Assembly (NCBI RefSeq): GCF_024139115.2
Contig: NC_085139.1
Location: 4,063,533 to 4,127,532, forward strand
Source: Armigeres subalbatus
Taxonomy: Eukaryota > Arthropoda > Insecta > Diptera > Culicidae
Length of the DNA: 64,000 bases
Direction: 5' to 3'
Position numbers and translations under genes: made by a program. The notes under the pieces were generated by a model, which was not told the DNA's origin, searched no databases, and saw only the letters and a list, made by a program, of their open reading frames with translations. Positions 11,120 through 22,494 of the stretch are shown one piece after another (the first letter of the stretch is position 1; the number at the start of each line of letters is the position of its first letter).

Positions 11120-11572
11120 CACAGTGTTGCTTTTTGCCGATTTTGTGCGGTTTTTTAATAGCATCGTTTCTGTTGATTTTTTCACTGTGGTTTGTTTGGA
11201 GAAAACGTAAGAAACATAGTGTGCGAGTAAGGCAAAAAGTGGGACATTTAAAGTTATGCTCAAAAAAACTTATTTTTGGGCCCTTCCACAGAAAACGTCA
11301 CATATAAGCCTTAGGTATGGGGTGTCTTTAGTAAAGTGGCTTGAAATACCATCCGCTACAACTTTCCTGAAGACACTAGGCTCATATCTGGTTTCGATGG
11401 ATAAGTAAATTTTTTATCTCACTTTTAGGTGAATTAATCATTTCAAACATTTTCTCAAGAGAAGGTGCTTTTCATACCTAACGTCTTCTCCAAACAAACT
11501 ACAGCGAAAAAAAAAATCAACAGAAACGATGCTATTAAAAAGCGCACAAAATCGGCATAAAGCAACACTGTG
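11120..11572. mobile_element. Long-inverted-repeat element, about 450 bp
   Basis: Arms of about 90 bp (11120-11207 and 11482-11572) are inverted copies, running CACAGTGTTGCTTT through AGCATCGTTTCTGTTGATTT. The 270 bp centre is unrelated and non-coding. I could not find a target duplication. It resembles a foldback or MITE. Confidence 0.65.
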
Positions 11573-12950
11573 AGCGATCGGACAGTTGAATTGCTTTTCT
11601 TCAATGCAGAGTATCTTCCCTGCAAACGTGCACTCTGCGTCGGACTTTCACGGTAAAATGATGGTAGGGTGGACATACCTATCGATTTCTCGGTAGTCCT
11701 AAAGATTTTTGATTCACCTACCTTTTTCAAAATTCCTACCGACAACTACCGATTTTCAACCGGCCAAACAGAAGCACGGTCAACGTAGTAATCTTTCTCA
11801 TAAACAATTTTAGTTAATTCTCATGCAGTATAAGAAAAGTTGAACCTCCATGGTGTCGCATATACCTTAATTTTGTTATATTTCATCATCATTATCAAAG
11901 TCCAATCCACATAAGTAAATTAAAGACAGGATCAGAGTGTTCAATAATTATCTTTCGTGTCACTTGCGATATTACTGCACTTTGATAAGGATGATTTGAG
12001 GATCATACGTTTGAATTACTTTATAATATCATTAACAGATTTGCTCAATAAATTAACAGTAATGTCACGAAATTTCGACTAACTTTTATGAATTAGAAAA
12101 TTTTTGCAATCTAGATTTTCTGCAAATCATAATCTTATTGCTTTTTTTAGGAATATGTAGATTTCCGTTATATTGGAAGCTTTTTCTTTGCAGCGTAGAA
12201 ACAAGTGTGGTATTTCTCGACCAAATCCAAATGTGATGATACAACTATTCTTGAATTAAGGAGAAGAGATTTCTCTGATTATTCTATGGTGGTTTCAAAT
12301 TCCATCTTTCATGAGCAACTAACTTCATGAAATATTTATTTTTGCAAGTATTCAGGAGTATTCATAGAACAGCTGACGGCTTTGCATAATTAGAAAGGCA
12401 TATTCTAGTCTGCATTTGGATCACATCCTTTCGTCGACAACGTACAATGTTACAAATTTAACCATGTTATTATATGGTTAGGTTTGAATAATGGTCCGGT
12501 CTGAAGTCCAGCAATAACTTTGTATTTCTTTTAAATTCTTTGGCGATATTGATTAGGCCGATACAAATATTTAAAATCTATTTTGTCTCCTCCCCCTCGG
12601 ATTTTTTTGCCAGGAAATAATATTTTGAGGGGGCAACAAAATAAAATTCGGATAATTTTGAGGATTTCAAAACATTCTTTAGCAAATCCGAGGAGTTTTT
12701 TGATTTTTTCATTTTAATATTTATTTTTTATTATCCCCCCCCTTGACCTTTCGGAGACCAGTAGGACAAAAAGGTAATTAAATATTTGTAACGGCCTTAT
12801 CAATCTGAGAAAAATGCATTTTCAGCCATTCTAGATTCATCTTAGATCAGTTGAGATTCAAATACTTGAAGCTGTCATATCGCTTAGTTCAATTTTCGGC
12901 GGATTCGAACCTCAAATAAATCGAAAGATTTATTTGGTTGCAAATGCTGG
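11573..12950. other. Unassigned AT-rich stretch
   Basis: Nothing coding was identified over about 1.4 kb. There are short homopolymers, a C-run near 12735, and TACCGACAACTACCGA-like words near 11735. The stretch is probably intronic or decayed repeat DNA. Confidence 0.4.
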
Positions 12951-13033
12951 TGTTCAGAAAAGTTCCACATTTGTAAAGGGGATTGGTTTGATTATCGATC
13001 AATCTAATTACAAATGTGGAATTTTTCTGAACA
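12951..13033. repeat. 83 bp hairpin with 26 bp arms
   Basis: Arms 12951-12976 (TGTTCAGAAAAGTTCCACAT...) and 13008-13033 pair with one mismatch. The 31 bp spacer can pair further (GATTG with CAATC). The size is like a micro-MITE or a pre-miRNA-type hairpin. No expression evidence can be read from sequence. Confidence 0.6.
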
Positions 13034-14294
13034 ACAACATACGTAATAATCTGGTGATAATTATACTGAAATAGATTTTAAACATAAAAATCACACTGCT
13101 GGGCAAACCACGAACTTTGTTATGTTCAAACTAAAAAAGTGTTAGGAATTGTATAAATAAAATATTAATCTGAACTTATTCGCTACTGATTTTATTTCTG
13201 ATAGTGAAAGTGCATTACAATAAACTATGGCTCTCAAGAATAAACTTTTCAATTGTGAGATTTACATATTTTGAAAGATGTTATATGAAATTTTTCTACA
13301 TGAGGCTAAGTGTGCCTGAAATATACATTTTCATATGATTTGATATTTTCTGGCCTACCGATAACTTTTTGTACAGTCCTTTGTCTGGAAACATCGTTGA
13401 CCAGCTCATGGCTTTCTAGATGTGGAAGGTGATATGTATTTGAATGAATTGTTGCTCACATCTCTCTGACAGGAAAATTCTTATTCAACCGAAATTCAGG
13501 AGAATTTTCCGTGGCAAATCAAAAGAATTTCTTGTGGAAATTTCGAATTGTTTCTCGCGGAAATACTTTACAAATATTTTTTAGCGGAGATTCCGAAGAA
13601 TTTTCAGATCAAATTCTTAAGAACTTCCAGTGGAATAACGCTACTAATAACCGAACGCTTAATAAAAATATGATAATAATTGTAAGATAGAATAAATAAA
13701 ATTAAATAAAAACAAAAATCCATCATGTCAACAACAAACCAAGACATATTCGCAATTTGTTGAATGACGTCGAACAATGTTCAACGAAAGGATTGGAAAT
13801 CGAAAATAAAACACAATCCACCACGGACCACTGAACTAGATCGAAGAATCATCACAGCGCTAGCAGAAGACAAGGTGCATTCGCATCGTATTCGATACGA
13901 TCGACCGGCTGGGGCTAACTGCGTTGGGTATTAGGAAAGGAGCCGAGGGTATGGGGGGATCGTTCGTTCGTTCGTGGTATGAAAACATGCGAACGAACCA
14001 TATTTTGTTTCTCTTCTCTGGCCTCGATTTTCTAATAATCTGTCCATGTTGCGGGGTGAGTTAGGCAGCGCAAACCCATTCGCTGTAGGGGACAGTGATC
14101 AACATTCGGATGGCAGGAGTAGCTTGGCATTTTTCATTGTTTATTCTGGGGTTCAAACCAAAAGGCATGGAACATCAATAGAAAATTACAAATTTGCCTT
14201 TCGCTTGCAGAATTTTGATAAAATTAAGGACATCTAACATGAAAGTCTATGAATTGAACGCTTATGTCTATGTTTTTTTTTAACAATAAACTCC
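13034..14294. other. Mostly unique stretch with a GAATTTCC remnant
   Basis: From 13485 to 13640 it holds degenerate GAATTTTCCGTGG/AATTTCTTGTGG words of the purine-rich dispersed family. The part at 13840-14040 is moderately GC-rich, with tandem TTCG (CGTTCGTTCGTTCG) and its complement CGAACGAA 20 bp later. No gene was recognised. Confidence 0.4.
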
Positions 14295-14550
14295 TACATC
14301 CAACCGGCGGTTGTAAGATTTTCTAACAATTCTGTATAAGAATCTACTAAAGCCTGTATAAGAACTGGGCATGTGCGAAATTGTTAGATTCTTATACAAA
14401 AATTGTAAGAAAAGCATACAAAATTGTTAGAAATTTATACAATATTTGTATAAGATTCTAACAATTTCGCAAATGCCCAGCTCTTATACAGGCTTTGGTA
14501 GATTCCTATACAGAATTGTTAGAAAATCTTACAACCGCCGGTTGGGTGTA
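14295..14550. mobile_element. 252 bp palindromic TA-flanked MITE
   Basis: The element 14297-14548 is almost entirely two inverted arms of about 115 bp. The termini are CATCCAACCGGCGGTTGTAA and CACCCAACCGGCGGTTGTAA on opposite strands, flanked by TA on each side (14295-14296 and 14549-14550). This is typical of Tc1/mariner MITEs. Partial relatives lie at 16516-16645 and 45285-45425. Confidence 0.85.
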
Positions 14551-14829
14551 AGGAAGAAGAGCAACTCGCCTCTAGATTTTTAATTTTGCTGATTTTTTTT
14601 ATTACGAAGTAAGAAACCAATGCCCCTGCTCATTCTGTTGATGCCTATAGGAAAAAATATGTTTTGCCCTAGTTTTACAGGCTTCCTTCTGAGAAAAGAC
14701 GACAACAAATTGAAATTTTAATCAAATTTGTTTTAGACGAAGTCCTTGTTTCTTGCTTATCGAAAGATAAGGTTTTGCTTTAGCACAGTTTAATGTTTTA
14801 CCAGCAGAGCTTGCCAATTCAACTTCAAA

Positions 14830-14930
14830 CGACTGATTTCGGAGGTGTCAATAATACGTGAGAGTAGAGAGTAGGAGGTTGAGGGTTCGAGTCCCTCCAA
14901 GACACGTGGATTCTTTTTCGCAAATTTCAT
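14830..14930 (+). repeat. tRNA-like SINE remnant
   Basis: GAGGGTTCGAGTCCCTC (from 14881) forms a perfect 5 bp T-arm with a TTCGAGT loop, an intact Pol III B box. It is followed by GGATTCTTTTTCGC. The D-arm half is not recognisable, so this is no functional tRNA. The same downstream word (GAATCTTTTTTCGCA) follows the tRNA-like arms of the palindrome at 53.2-53.5 kb, so the two may belong to one family. Confidence 0.5.
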
Positions 14931-15009
14931 ATCAATTTGTCCATTTCGAAACATATGCTGTGCATATGCACAGCCAAGATATTTAACAAAAAAAATAATA
15001 CGTGGCCAA

Positions 15010-15560
15010 AGTGGTAAATCCTTTGTCAGTGTTGGCAACTCTCCCCTATACCGCTTGCTTGGTTCCGTTGCTGGTTGGATGGAAAGGCAACGGAGCGAAC
15101 CGAATTCGTTTTCATTTGGGCATTGCCACCACCAGACGTGTGCGGTGAGCGGGCGGTGAAAACTGCACAGGTGATGGCCAGGAGGAAGCCAGTCGGCGCG
15201 GCGGTCGGTGGCCGAGCGGGGTGTGGTTGGGGATTCCTCTTCGGTATGCATCCGAGAAAAGCGCGAAAATAATAAGGTGTAAAAGCGCTGTGAAAACATG
15301 AATACCCGCGCGCAGGTTGGGCGAATTATGACGGGCAATCGGATCGGATCTGCTGGCGTGGCTGCTGGCTGGTGAGTGGTGGTGGCGGCCGGCAGAGAAA
15401 GCGAGAGGAGTCTTCGACTCCGGGGCTTTGACTGCTGGCTGGTTGGCCGTGCGGAGAAAGCTCTTTAAATCCGATCGTTCGGCCGTGGCGTGTCACCCAC
15501 CCGCGCCGGTTCCAACTGACTGAAGAGGCACCTGCTAGGTGGATTGCTCTGGCTGAGGTT
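15010..15560. other. GC-rich unique island
   Basis: This 550 bp stretch is clearly more GC- and CpG-rich than its surroundings and carries no recognised transposon sequence. Open frames on both strands (for example 15075-15272) do not resemble a protein. It may be regulatory DNA or a non-coding exon of a host gene. The sequence alone cannot decide. Confidence 0.35.
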
Positions 15561-16515
15561 TAGATATCGTGAGACTAGATTAGTTGCAACGATTTCTATG
15601 AAAATAATCTAAATGGTCGAATTGGTGTATCACAAATGCACAACACTTGGAGACAGAAGTTCCCATAAGATATCAATAACAGCAAGAATACAGTACTTCG
15701 GGATTTCCCTAAATCAAAAATATAAAAATCATTTGAACGAATCAAAGCAGAAATTTCTTTAATCACGCTGAGAACTAAAAGCGTTGTGTATAAATATCGG
15801 GCTTTCGGCATATTGGTGGGCTGATGAAACCAAAAAATAACGAAGCCAAATATCACCAACGGCAGGAAAATTCAGCTGATCCGTGCTTGTTGACACCTCG
15901 TACTGCAACAGGACGAAACCAATACGATGTTTTCACCACTGCACAATAATACAGAACCATTTCAACATGCAGATCCTAAATTCCAAACTAGCTACATTTC
16001 ACAATAATCTATTGAAAAACAAGATTTAACATTGTTTTTTTTTAAATGGACATGGGGTGAATCGATGAACGGTGGTGTAAAATGACTCAATTCTGTGTGA
16101 AATAAGGGTGAAGGTGAAAGAATCGCATATCATTAAATTTAAGTAAAAATTAAGGGATTTTGCTCCATTGCTCCATTTTCATTGCAACTAGATAATAAAT
16201 AACTAACATGTAGCCCTTGAAGGATCCTTTAACTTTCTCTAACTGACCATTGTTCTAAATCTGGAAGCGGACGCGCACAGTGGAGGTAATACAAAACACG
16301 GAAAAAAGTCTTTTCTATCACTTTTTGTCAACCGATATTATTGTCACAAAGCCCGTTAGATGTGGGACATTATTCCACTGTTTGCTGTGGAAATGAGCAA
16401 AAAATATGATCCGAAGAGCACAGGCCTTAACCCGTTTATAACCAGGACGAACTTTTATTTTTTGAATCATGTATCAATAACAACAATAATCAGAATTTTT
16501 GTTTCACCCAACTTC
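15561..16515. other. Unassigned AT-rich stretch
   Basis: I saw no gene, RNA or repeat with clear borders. The open frames of 60-90 codons here look like chance. Confidence 0.4.
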
Positions 16516-16645
16516 ACCCAAGCGACTGTTAGATTTTCTAACAATTCTGTATAAGAACCTACTAAAACCTGTATAAGAACTAAGGCATATGCGAAACTTT
16601 TAGATTCTTATACAAAAAATGTAACAAATATTGTAAGAAGCGCCA
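16516..16645. mobile_element. Partial copy of the 14.3 kb MITE family
   Basis: The stretch beginning GACTGTTAGATTTTCTAACA follows the left arm of the 14297-14548 element for about 125 bp. It includes the CCTGTATAAGAACT and GATTCTTATACAAAA blocks, then is lost. The right arm is missing. Confidence 0.7.
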
Positions 16646-17454
16646 AATGTTGAGTTTATTATGGTGATAGGCAAGCTGGAGTCTTTTGAACAACACATAC
16701 GACTAATAACTAATCGCCTTGGTTGCTTCGATTACTATTGAGGTTCCTAAAAGGCCTACTTCAGAGGTTTCAAAGCTAAATTGCATATCGTTTATGCATA
16801 GTTCACTTATGCCTTATTTTATTGCCACACATTATGAAGAAAATTTGTATCGAAATTTGAAAACAAATATTAATGTTAATTAGTTTTTTTTTAATATAGT
16901 TGAAAATATTGCCCTCTATCTGAATAACTAATAGATCATGTGACTCAAACGTTTTGAAATAATGCGCTAACCAATTCTCATGATCTCGGGCTTTTCTTTT
17001 GATCGCCCCGCTAGAACCTCTGCATTTATGAGCCTCGAAAATATCTGTGTTTATATATGTCGAGGATACTATTGGCGATCTTCCAGTTTATTTTAAAGCA
17101 TTAATGAGCTCAGGGCTTGAATTCTATTGTACAAGAGAAAGGTAATACGCACATCAAAATATGCTGAGTATTTTCTGCGCAGTTTAAATACAGATACCAA
17201 ATGGCGCATGTTATTTTTTTTGGCACGCCTCGCCGCCGTTTCATATGTGTCACGCCGCTGATCTACAATTTTCCACGGGGATTCAAATTTGTAGAAGTAT
17301 GCAGATTTTTTCGTGAAAACTCCGAAGAATTAGTGCAGTTTCCGTAGAATTTTCCGATTTATGTTTCCAAAACATCTCGTTGAAACTCTGGGAATATTAC
17401 CAATAACAATGATTTCCTTGAAAATTTCGTACAACTTCAAAGCCCCCTGCCCGA
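16646..17454. other. Unassigned AT-rich stretch
   Basis: No gene seen. A short GC-rich word pair (GGCACGCCTCGCCGCCG and TGTCACGCCGC, 17221-17265) looks like a decayed repeat. GAATTTTCC-like words occur at 17330-17400. Confidence 0.4.
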
Positions 17455-17630
17455 AAATTTCATTTGGCCTAAATGGAAATACGGCCGAAAGTGTCCTTTG
17501 GACGAACTGACAACTTTTTCAAAAAATTGATTAGCTGAGTATGTCATTTGGCCGAAAATGTCGCTTGCCGGAAAAGGTCCTTTCTGTCCGTTTCAGGCCA
17601 AATTACATATACGGCCAAACGGAGTGCACG
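17455..17630. repeat. TTTGGCCGAAA-type dispersed array
   Basis: CATTTGGCCTAAATGG, ACGGCCGAAAGTGTCC and CATTTGGCCGAAAATGTC recur in tandem. This is the same family as at 7344-7765. Confidence 0.7.
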
Positions 17631-19634
17631 ATCGTGTTTCGTACCGTACTCAGAACTTTTGCTAGATCCGGGTGTTTTGTACTGTCGGAAGGTAAATTAA
17701 CTAGTGCGTATTGACCATGACCCTGCTTCTTGATGAAAATGCTTATGCGTTGAAAAAAAAAATCAAATTCCGACTCCCGACTCATGACATCATTGCATGA
17801 TTTCTACGTGTTCTTTTCTGTTTAATTATTCGAATTTACTTTATTTGCATAAAACATCGGATAATAAATCCATACGTAAACATGAAATACGCTTTGATTG
17901 GGTTTTGGCGCATTTTGGAGCGGAATTATTTTCGATTCTGCCTGTGAAACTCAAGCACGATACTCTCTTTGCAGCATCGCAAGCGATTTAGTTCACGCAT
18001 GAGGCTTCAATTATGGGGTTTATTTTATGAGCTCCATAAGACTCTATAATTTACTCTTCAAGCCGCAATTATTTCTAGAAATCCTTATGATATTTCCAAT
18101 TTTTTTTAAAATATTCAATAAACCTATTTAAATTTACAAAGAAAACCTAGATTCAGCGTGGATTCACGACGAGAAAATTTCCGAACTTTTTTGTGAATCC
18201 ATGAACTTCTTGAGCTAGTTAGGCCGATAAAATCAAACTCTCAAGTATGCCGGCCGGCGGTCGGATCGATATCGGACCTAGTCGATTCAAGAAAAACTCT
18301 GCTTTAGAATTGGTTCTATGGTTACAGAAGTTGCCATAAGATCAATTCGGATGAAGAAAAATACAACGCTAGATGGGCTAGGTCGGTTGTTTGAAGGAAC
18401 TATTGAAATAAAAAAACTGAGTGATTTGGACTTAGTCGGATAAAAACAAACTAACTCTGGAGTCGGTTTATTGATGACCGGAATTAACATCTGACCAAGA
18501 TCTGACGGATCAAGATATATTCATGGAGCTGGTTTAATGCTGAATCTAATGCGGCCCTAATGATCATTTTTTGGACCTCAAATAGTTTTGCATAAATACA
18601 TGAATTGAGAAAATTTATCTCATATTCAAACAAACTTTTTATAACTACTTCCGCATATTATTAAATATTAAAGTTAAAGGGCCCTCCGAAAATTAGTCAA
18701 CTGGTATTTAAGTATTTAAGCCTATGTAGTCAGTTTGTTTTAAAATGTCTCTCTCACTAAAAAATGATCTATTTCCCATGACAAAATTCTTGATTTTTGC
18801 ACCCTTGGCGGGGGTCAACCCGGCCAACCACACGCTACGACACTGAATAACATATTCCAGGGAAATCGTGGATATGCAGAGCTGTTCTCGATCTCTCGTA
18901 GTAGCGAGAGTCAAACTAGCAATCCTTTTCTTCATTATATGACCGTAAGAACAAACCACGAATTGCTCGGTCCAGGGTTACCAATTCACATCTTTTTTTT
19001 TAATTCCCGCATTTTCCCGATATTTTTTGAAACATTTGCGCAATAATTTCGAGAAATAAAATTCGTGTGTAATCATATGCATTTTAATTTTAAAGTGCTT
19101 CTAACTGACTTTTCCCGTTAAACATTTCATATCGTTTTATGGACTCAGTCACTTCTTTGACATATTTAAGATATTTTTTTTTCCAAAAATCCATATTTTT
19201 CAAAGCCTCTAACTATTTTAAAAAGTTGATAGTAAACTTATAATATTTTGGTGTCCATCTCCTCCAACACCTTGCCTTTTTCCTGATCCATATTTCTACC
19301 TCAAACTTTTTTCGGTTCTTGAATTCTTGAGACCTATTGCATCTTGACCAGGTGTTTTTGTGTGTAGTAAAACATTATAGTTTTGTTTATCTCAACTGTT
19401 GTTACAAATCCTAAACTTATTACTTTAATTTTTATGCCATCTTTCCATAATCCTTATGGTGGTTTACGACCAAACACGGTTCGTCACTCTAAATCCCATC
19501 TCCAGTGCAGCCGCAGCGTTAACATGCGATAGAATCAAGATCAAGATGCTAGCAACGAATGGCCAGTAGTGATGAACTCTTTAGATATTAAGAAAAATCA
19601 CTTAAATAAAGAAAAAAAAAAAAAAACCCAGATT
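17631..19634. other. Unassigned 2 kb stretch
   Basis: No gene could be assigned. A minus-strand segment at about 17630-17730 reads smoothly (HGQYALVNLPSDSTKHPDLA) but has no family I recognise and is only about 35 residues. It could be a transposon protein remnant. The remainder is AT-rich, with repeated GATCTG/CGGATC words near 18490-18520. Confidence 0.35.
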
Positions 19635-19744
19635 AATCCACCTAGCGGTGATGGTGCCTTTCTCGTTCGTTCAAAAGGTTTGGAAAAATCTAAAATAACA
19701 CTAATATGTGGATTGGTCTCATTTTTCATATTTGTTTATATGCA

Positions 19745-22200
19745 TAAAAAATTTCTGGCCAAACGCAATTTGTTGCAAACAAATCGGATGAGCATGAGAG
19801 AAAAAATGACATTTTATTTTGTAGTTTTAAAATTAGTATTTTCGCCATAACTTTTGACCCAATTGTACGATCCGGCCAAGTTTCTATAGAAAACAATGGG
19901 ACAAGATTCTGCGTAGAATGCAATCTGTTGCGAGCGATATGAGAAGCACACATATTGCACATCTATCACAGTAACTTATATATGACCGGATTCAGTCACA
20001 ATATGGTTACTGCAACCAGATTTGTTGAACTTGTGTTGCTTGGGGAATAGATGAAGTCTAAGTGCTAAAAAAGTGAGCTAGACTTTTTTGAACTCTTTTT
20101 CACAATAAATACTAATTTGACCAGAACATCTAAGCCCATAGTCCGATCTGGACAATTTTCAATAAGAAAATATGAGACATTCTGCGTCGAATGAAATTTA
20201 ATGCGAGCAAATCGGTTGAGGAAGAGTGCCTGAAAAATAAGAGACATTTTTTTCAGCGATTTTCCCATAAAAAAATGGTATAATTTTCGATCCCATAGTC
20301 CGATATGGTCAATTATCAATAGGAAACAGCGGGACAGGATTCTACGTCGAATGCAACTTGTTGTGAGCAAATCGGTTAAGAATAGGTGCCCGAAAAATAA
20401 GTGACATATTTCACGCGATTTTTTCGTATGAATTTGTATTTTGGCCATAACTTTCGATCCCATAGTCCGATCTGGCCAATTTCAAATAGGAAACAATGGG
20501 ACAGGATTCTGCGTCGAATGCAACTTCTTCTTCTTATTGGCATTACATCCCCACACTGGGACAGAGCCGCCTCGCAGCTTAGTGTTCATTAAGCACTTCC
20601 ACAGTTATTAACTGCGAGGTTTCTAAGCCAGGTTACCATTTTTGCATTCGTATATCATGAGGCTAATACGATGATACTTTTATGCCCAGGGAAGTCGAGA
20701 CAATTTCCAATCCGAAAATTGCCTAGACCGGCACCGGGAATCGAACCCAGCCACCCTCAGCATGGTCTTGCTTTGTAGCCGCGCGTCTTACCGCACGGCT
20801 AAGGAGGGCCCCTCGAATGCAACTTATTGCGAGCAAATCGGTTAAAAATAAGTGTCCGAAATATGAGTGACATTTTTTACGCGATTTTTTCGTATGAATT
20901 TGTATTTTGGCCATAACTTTCGATCCCATAGTACGATCTGGCCAATTTCAAATAGGAAACAATGGGACAGGATTCTACGTCGAATGCAACTTGTTGCGAG
21001 CAATTCGGTTGAGAATAAGTAACCGAAAAATGAGTGACATTTTTTACGCGATTTTTTCGTATGAATTTGTATTTTGACCATATCTTTCGATCCCATAGTT
21101 TGATCTGGCCAATATCAAATAGGAAACAATGAGACAGGATTTTGCGGCGAATGCAATTTGTTGCGAGCAAATCGGTTGAGGATAAGTGCTCGAAAATGAG
21201 TGACATTTTTACGCGATTTTGTATGAATTTGTATTTTGGCCATAACTTTCGATCTCATAGTCCGATCTGGCCAATTTCAAATAGGAAACAATGGGACAAT
21301 ATTCTACGTCGAATGCGACTTGTTGCAAGCAATTCGGTTGAGAATAAGTGCCCGAAAAATGAGTGACATTTTTTACGCGATTTTTGTATGAATTTGTATT
21401 TTGGCCATATCTTTCGATCCCATAGTTTGATCTGGCCAATATCAAATAGGAAACAATGGGACAGGATTTTGCGGCGAATGCAATTTGTTGCGAGCAAATC
21501 GGTTGAGGATAAGTGCCCGAAAATGAGTGACATTTTTAAGCGATTTTTCGTATGAATTTGTATTTTGGCCATAACTTTCGATCCCATAGTACGATCTGGC
21601 CAATTTCAAATAGGAAACAATGGAATAGGATTCTACGTCGAATGCAACTTGTTGCGAGCAATTCGGTTGAGAATAAGTGCCCGAAAAATGAGTGACATTT
21701 TTTACGCGATTTTTTTGTATGAATTTGTATTTTGGCCATAACTTTCGATCCCATAGTTTGATCTGGCCAATATCAAATAGGAAACAATGGGACAGGATTT
21801 TGCGTCGAATGCAATTTGTTGCGAGCAAATCGGTTGAGGATAAGTGCCCGAAAAATGAGTGACATTTTTTAAGCGATTTTTTCGTATGAATTTGTATTTT
21901 GGCCATAACTTTCGATCCCATAGTACGATCTGGCCAATTTCAAATAGGAAACAATGGGACAGGATTCTACGTCGAATGCAACTTGTTGCGAGCAATTCAG
22001 TTGAGAATAAGTGCCCGAAAAATGAGTGACATTTTTACGCGATTTTTTGTATGAATTTGTATTTTGGCCATAACTTTCGATCCCATAGTCCGATCTGGCC
22101 AATTTCAAATAGGAAACAATGGGACAGGATTCTGCGTCGAATGCAACTTGTTGCGAGCAAATCGGTCAGGGATAAGTGCTTGAAAAATGAGTGACATTTT
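19745..22200. repeat. 165 bp satellite, at least 11 monomers, dimeric order
   Basis: The landmark CCCATAGTNNGATCTGG recurs at about 20137, 20294, 20459, 20925, 21092, 21253, 21418, 21587, 21751, 21917 and 22082. Spacing is near 165 bp once the SINE and its duplication are subtracted. A diverged first unit starts at 19745, and 19945-20060 is foreign. From 20925 to 22082 two monomer types alternate: one with GTACGATC/TTCTACGTC/CAATTCGGTTGAGAA, the other with GTTTGATC/TTTTGCG/CAAATCGGTTGAGGA. This is a dimeric higher-order repeat of about 330 bp. The many overlapping minus-strand frames are artefacts. Confidence 0.9.
20514..20825 (-). mobile_element. Feilai-type tRNA-derived SINE
   Basis: A 286 bp SINE (20527-20812, minus strand) is flanked by a perfect 13 bp duplication TCGAATGCAACTT (20514-20526 and 20813-20825). 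On its own strand it begins GGGGCCCTCCTTAGCCGTGC. The A-box region is TTAGCCGTGCGGTAA, and the B box GGTTCGATTCCC lies at 20736-20747. A tRNA-unrelated body follows, and it ends in GAA triplets. A tRNA-like head, unrelated body and triplet tail are the published features of Feilai in Aedes aegypti. It sits in a satellite monomer, so it is younger than the array. Confidence 0.92.
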
Positions 22201-22212
22201 TTGGGTAGTTTT

Positions 22213-22215
<3 letters not shown>

Positions 22216-22297
<82 letters not shown>
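22216..22297 (+). repeat. (CA)41 microsatellite
   Basis: A perfect run of 41 CA units. It lies directly after the last satellite monomer and before the conserved right end of the composite element. The Cys/Val frames on the other strand are meaningless. Confidence 0.98.
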
Positions 22298-22301
<4 letters not shown>

Positions 22302-22494
22302 TCACCTGAAATCGTCGAACTGAGTCGATCGGTATAAAACACTATGAATCTCCAGGCCTTATATAAAAAGTTTGTTTTTGGAGCGATTAAATAGCCTTTA
22401 CGTATACTTAGTATACGAGAAAGGCAAAAAAGCGAATGATATTGTTGAGCAATCTGCCCGGAATTAAACATAATTGGGTATTAAAGCCCTACAT

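Larger units (their letters stand above)
19635..22432. mobile_element. Composite element bounded by GCCTTTCTCGT termini and carrying a satellite
   Basis: The left end reads CCACCTAGCGGTGATGGTGC then CTTTCTCGT. The right end reads AGCCTTTACGTATACTTAGT then ATACGAGAAAGGC. The termini are inverted GCCTTTCTCGT. Between them lie the 165 bp satellite, a CA microsatellite and a conserved-looking tail (22298-22390). Isolated left and right ends of the same type occur near 39728-39760 and 63338-63372, so this is a dispersed family. No protein is encoded. The superfamily is unknown. Confidence 0.6.

Noticed and set aside
20065..22108. Many 70-160 codon minus-strand frames reading MGSKVMAKIQIHTKK
   Set aside because: They repeat with the 165 bp satellite monomer and differ only by monomer variation, so they are not genes.
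22035..22305. Cys/Val-repeat peptides on the minus strand
   Set aside because: They are translations of the CA microsatellite.
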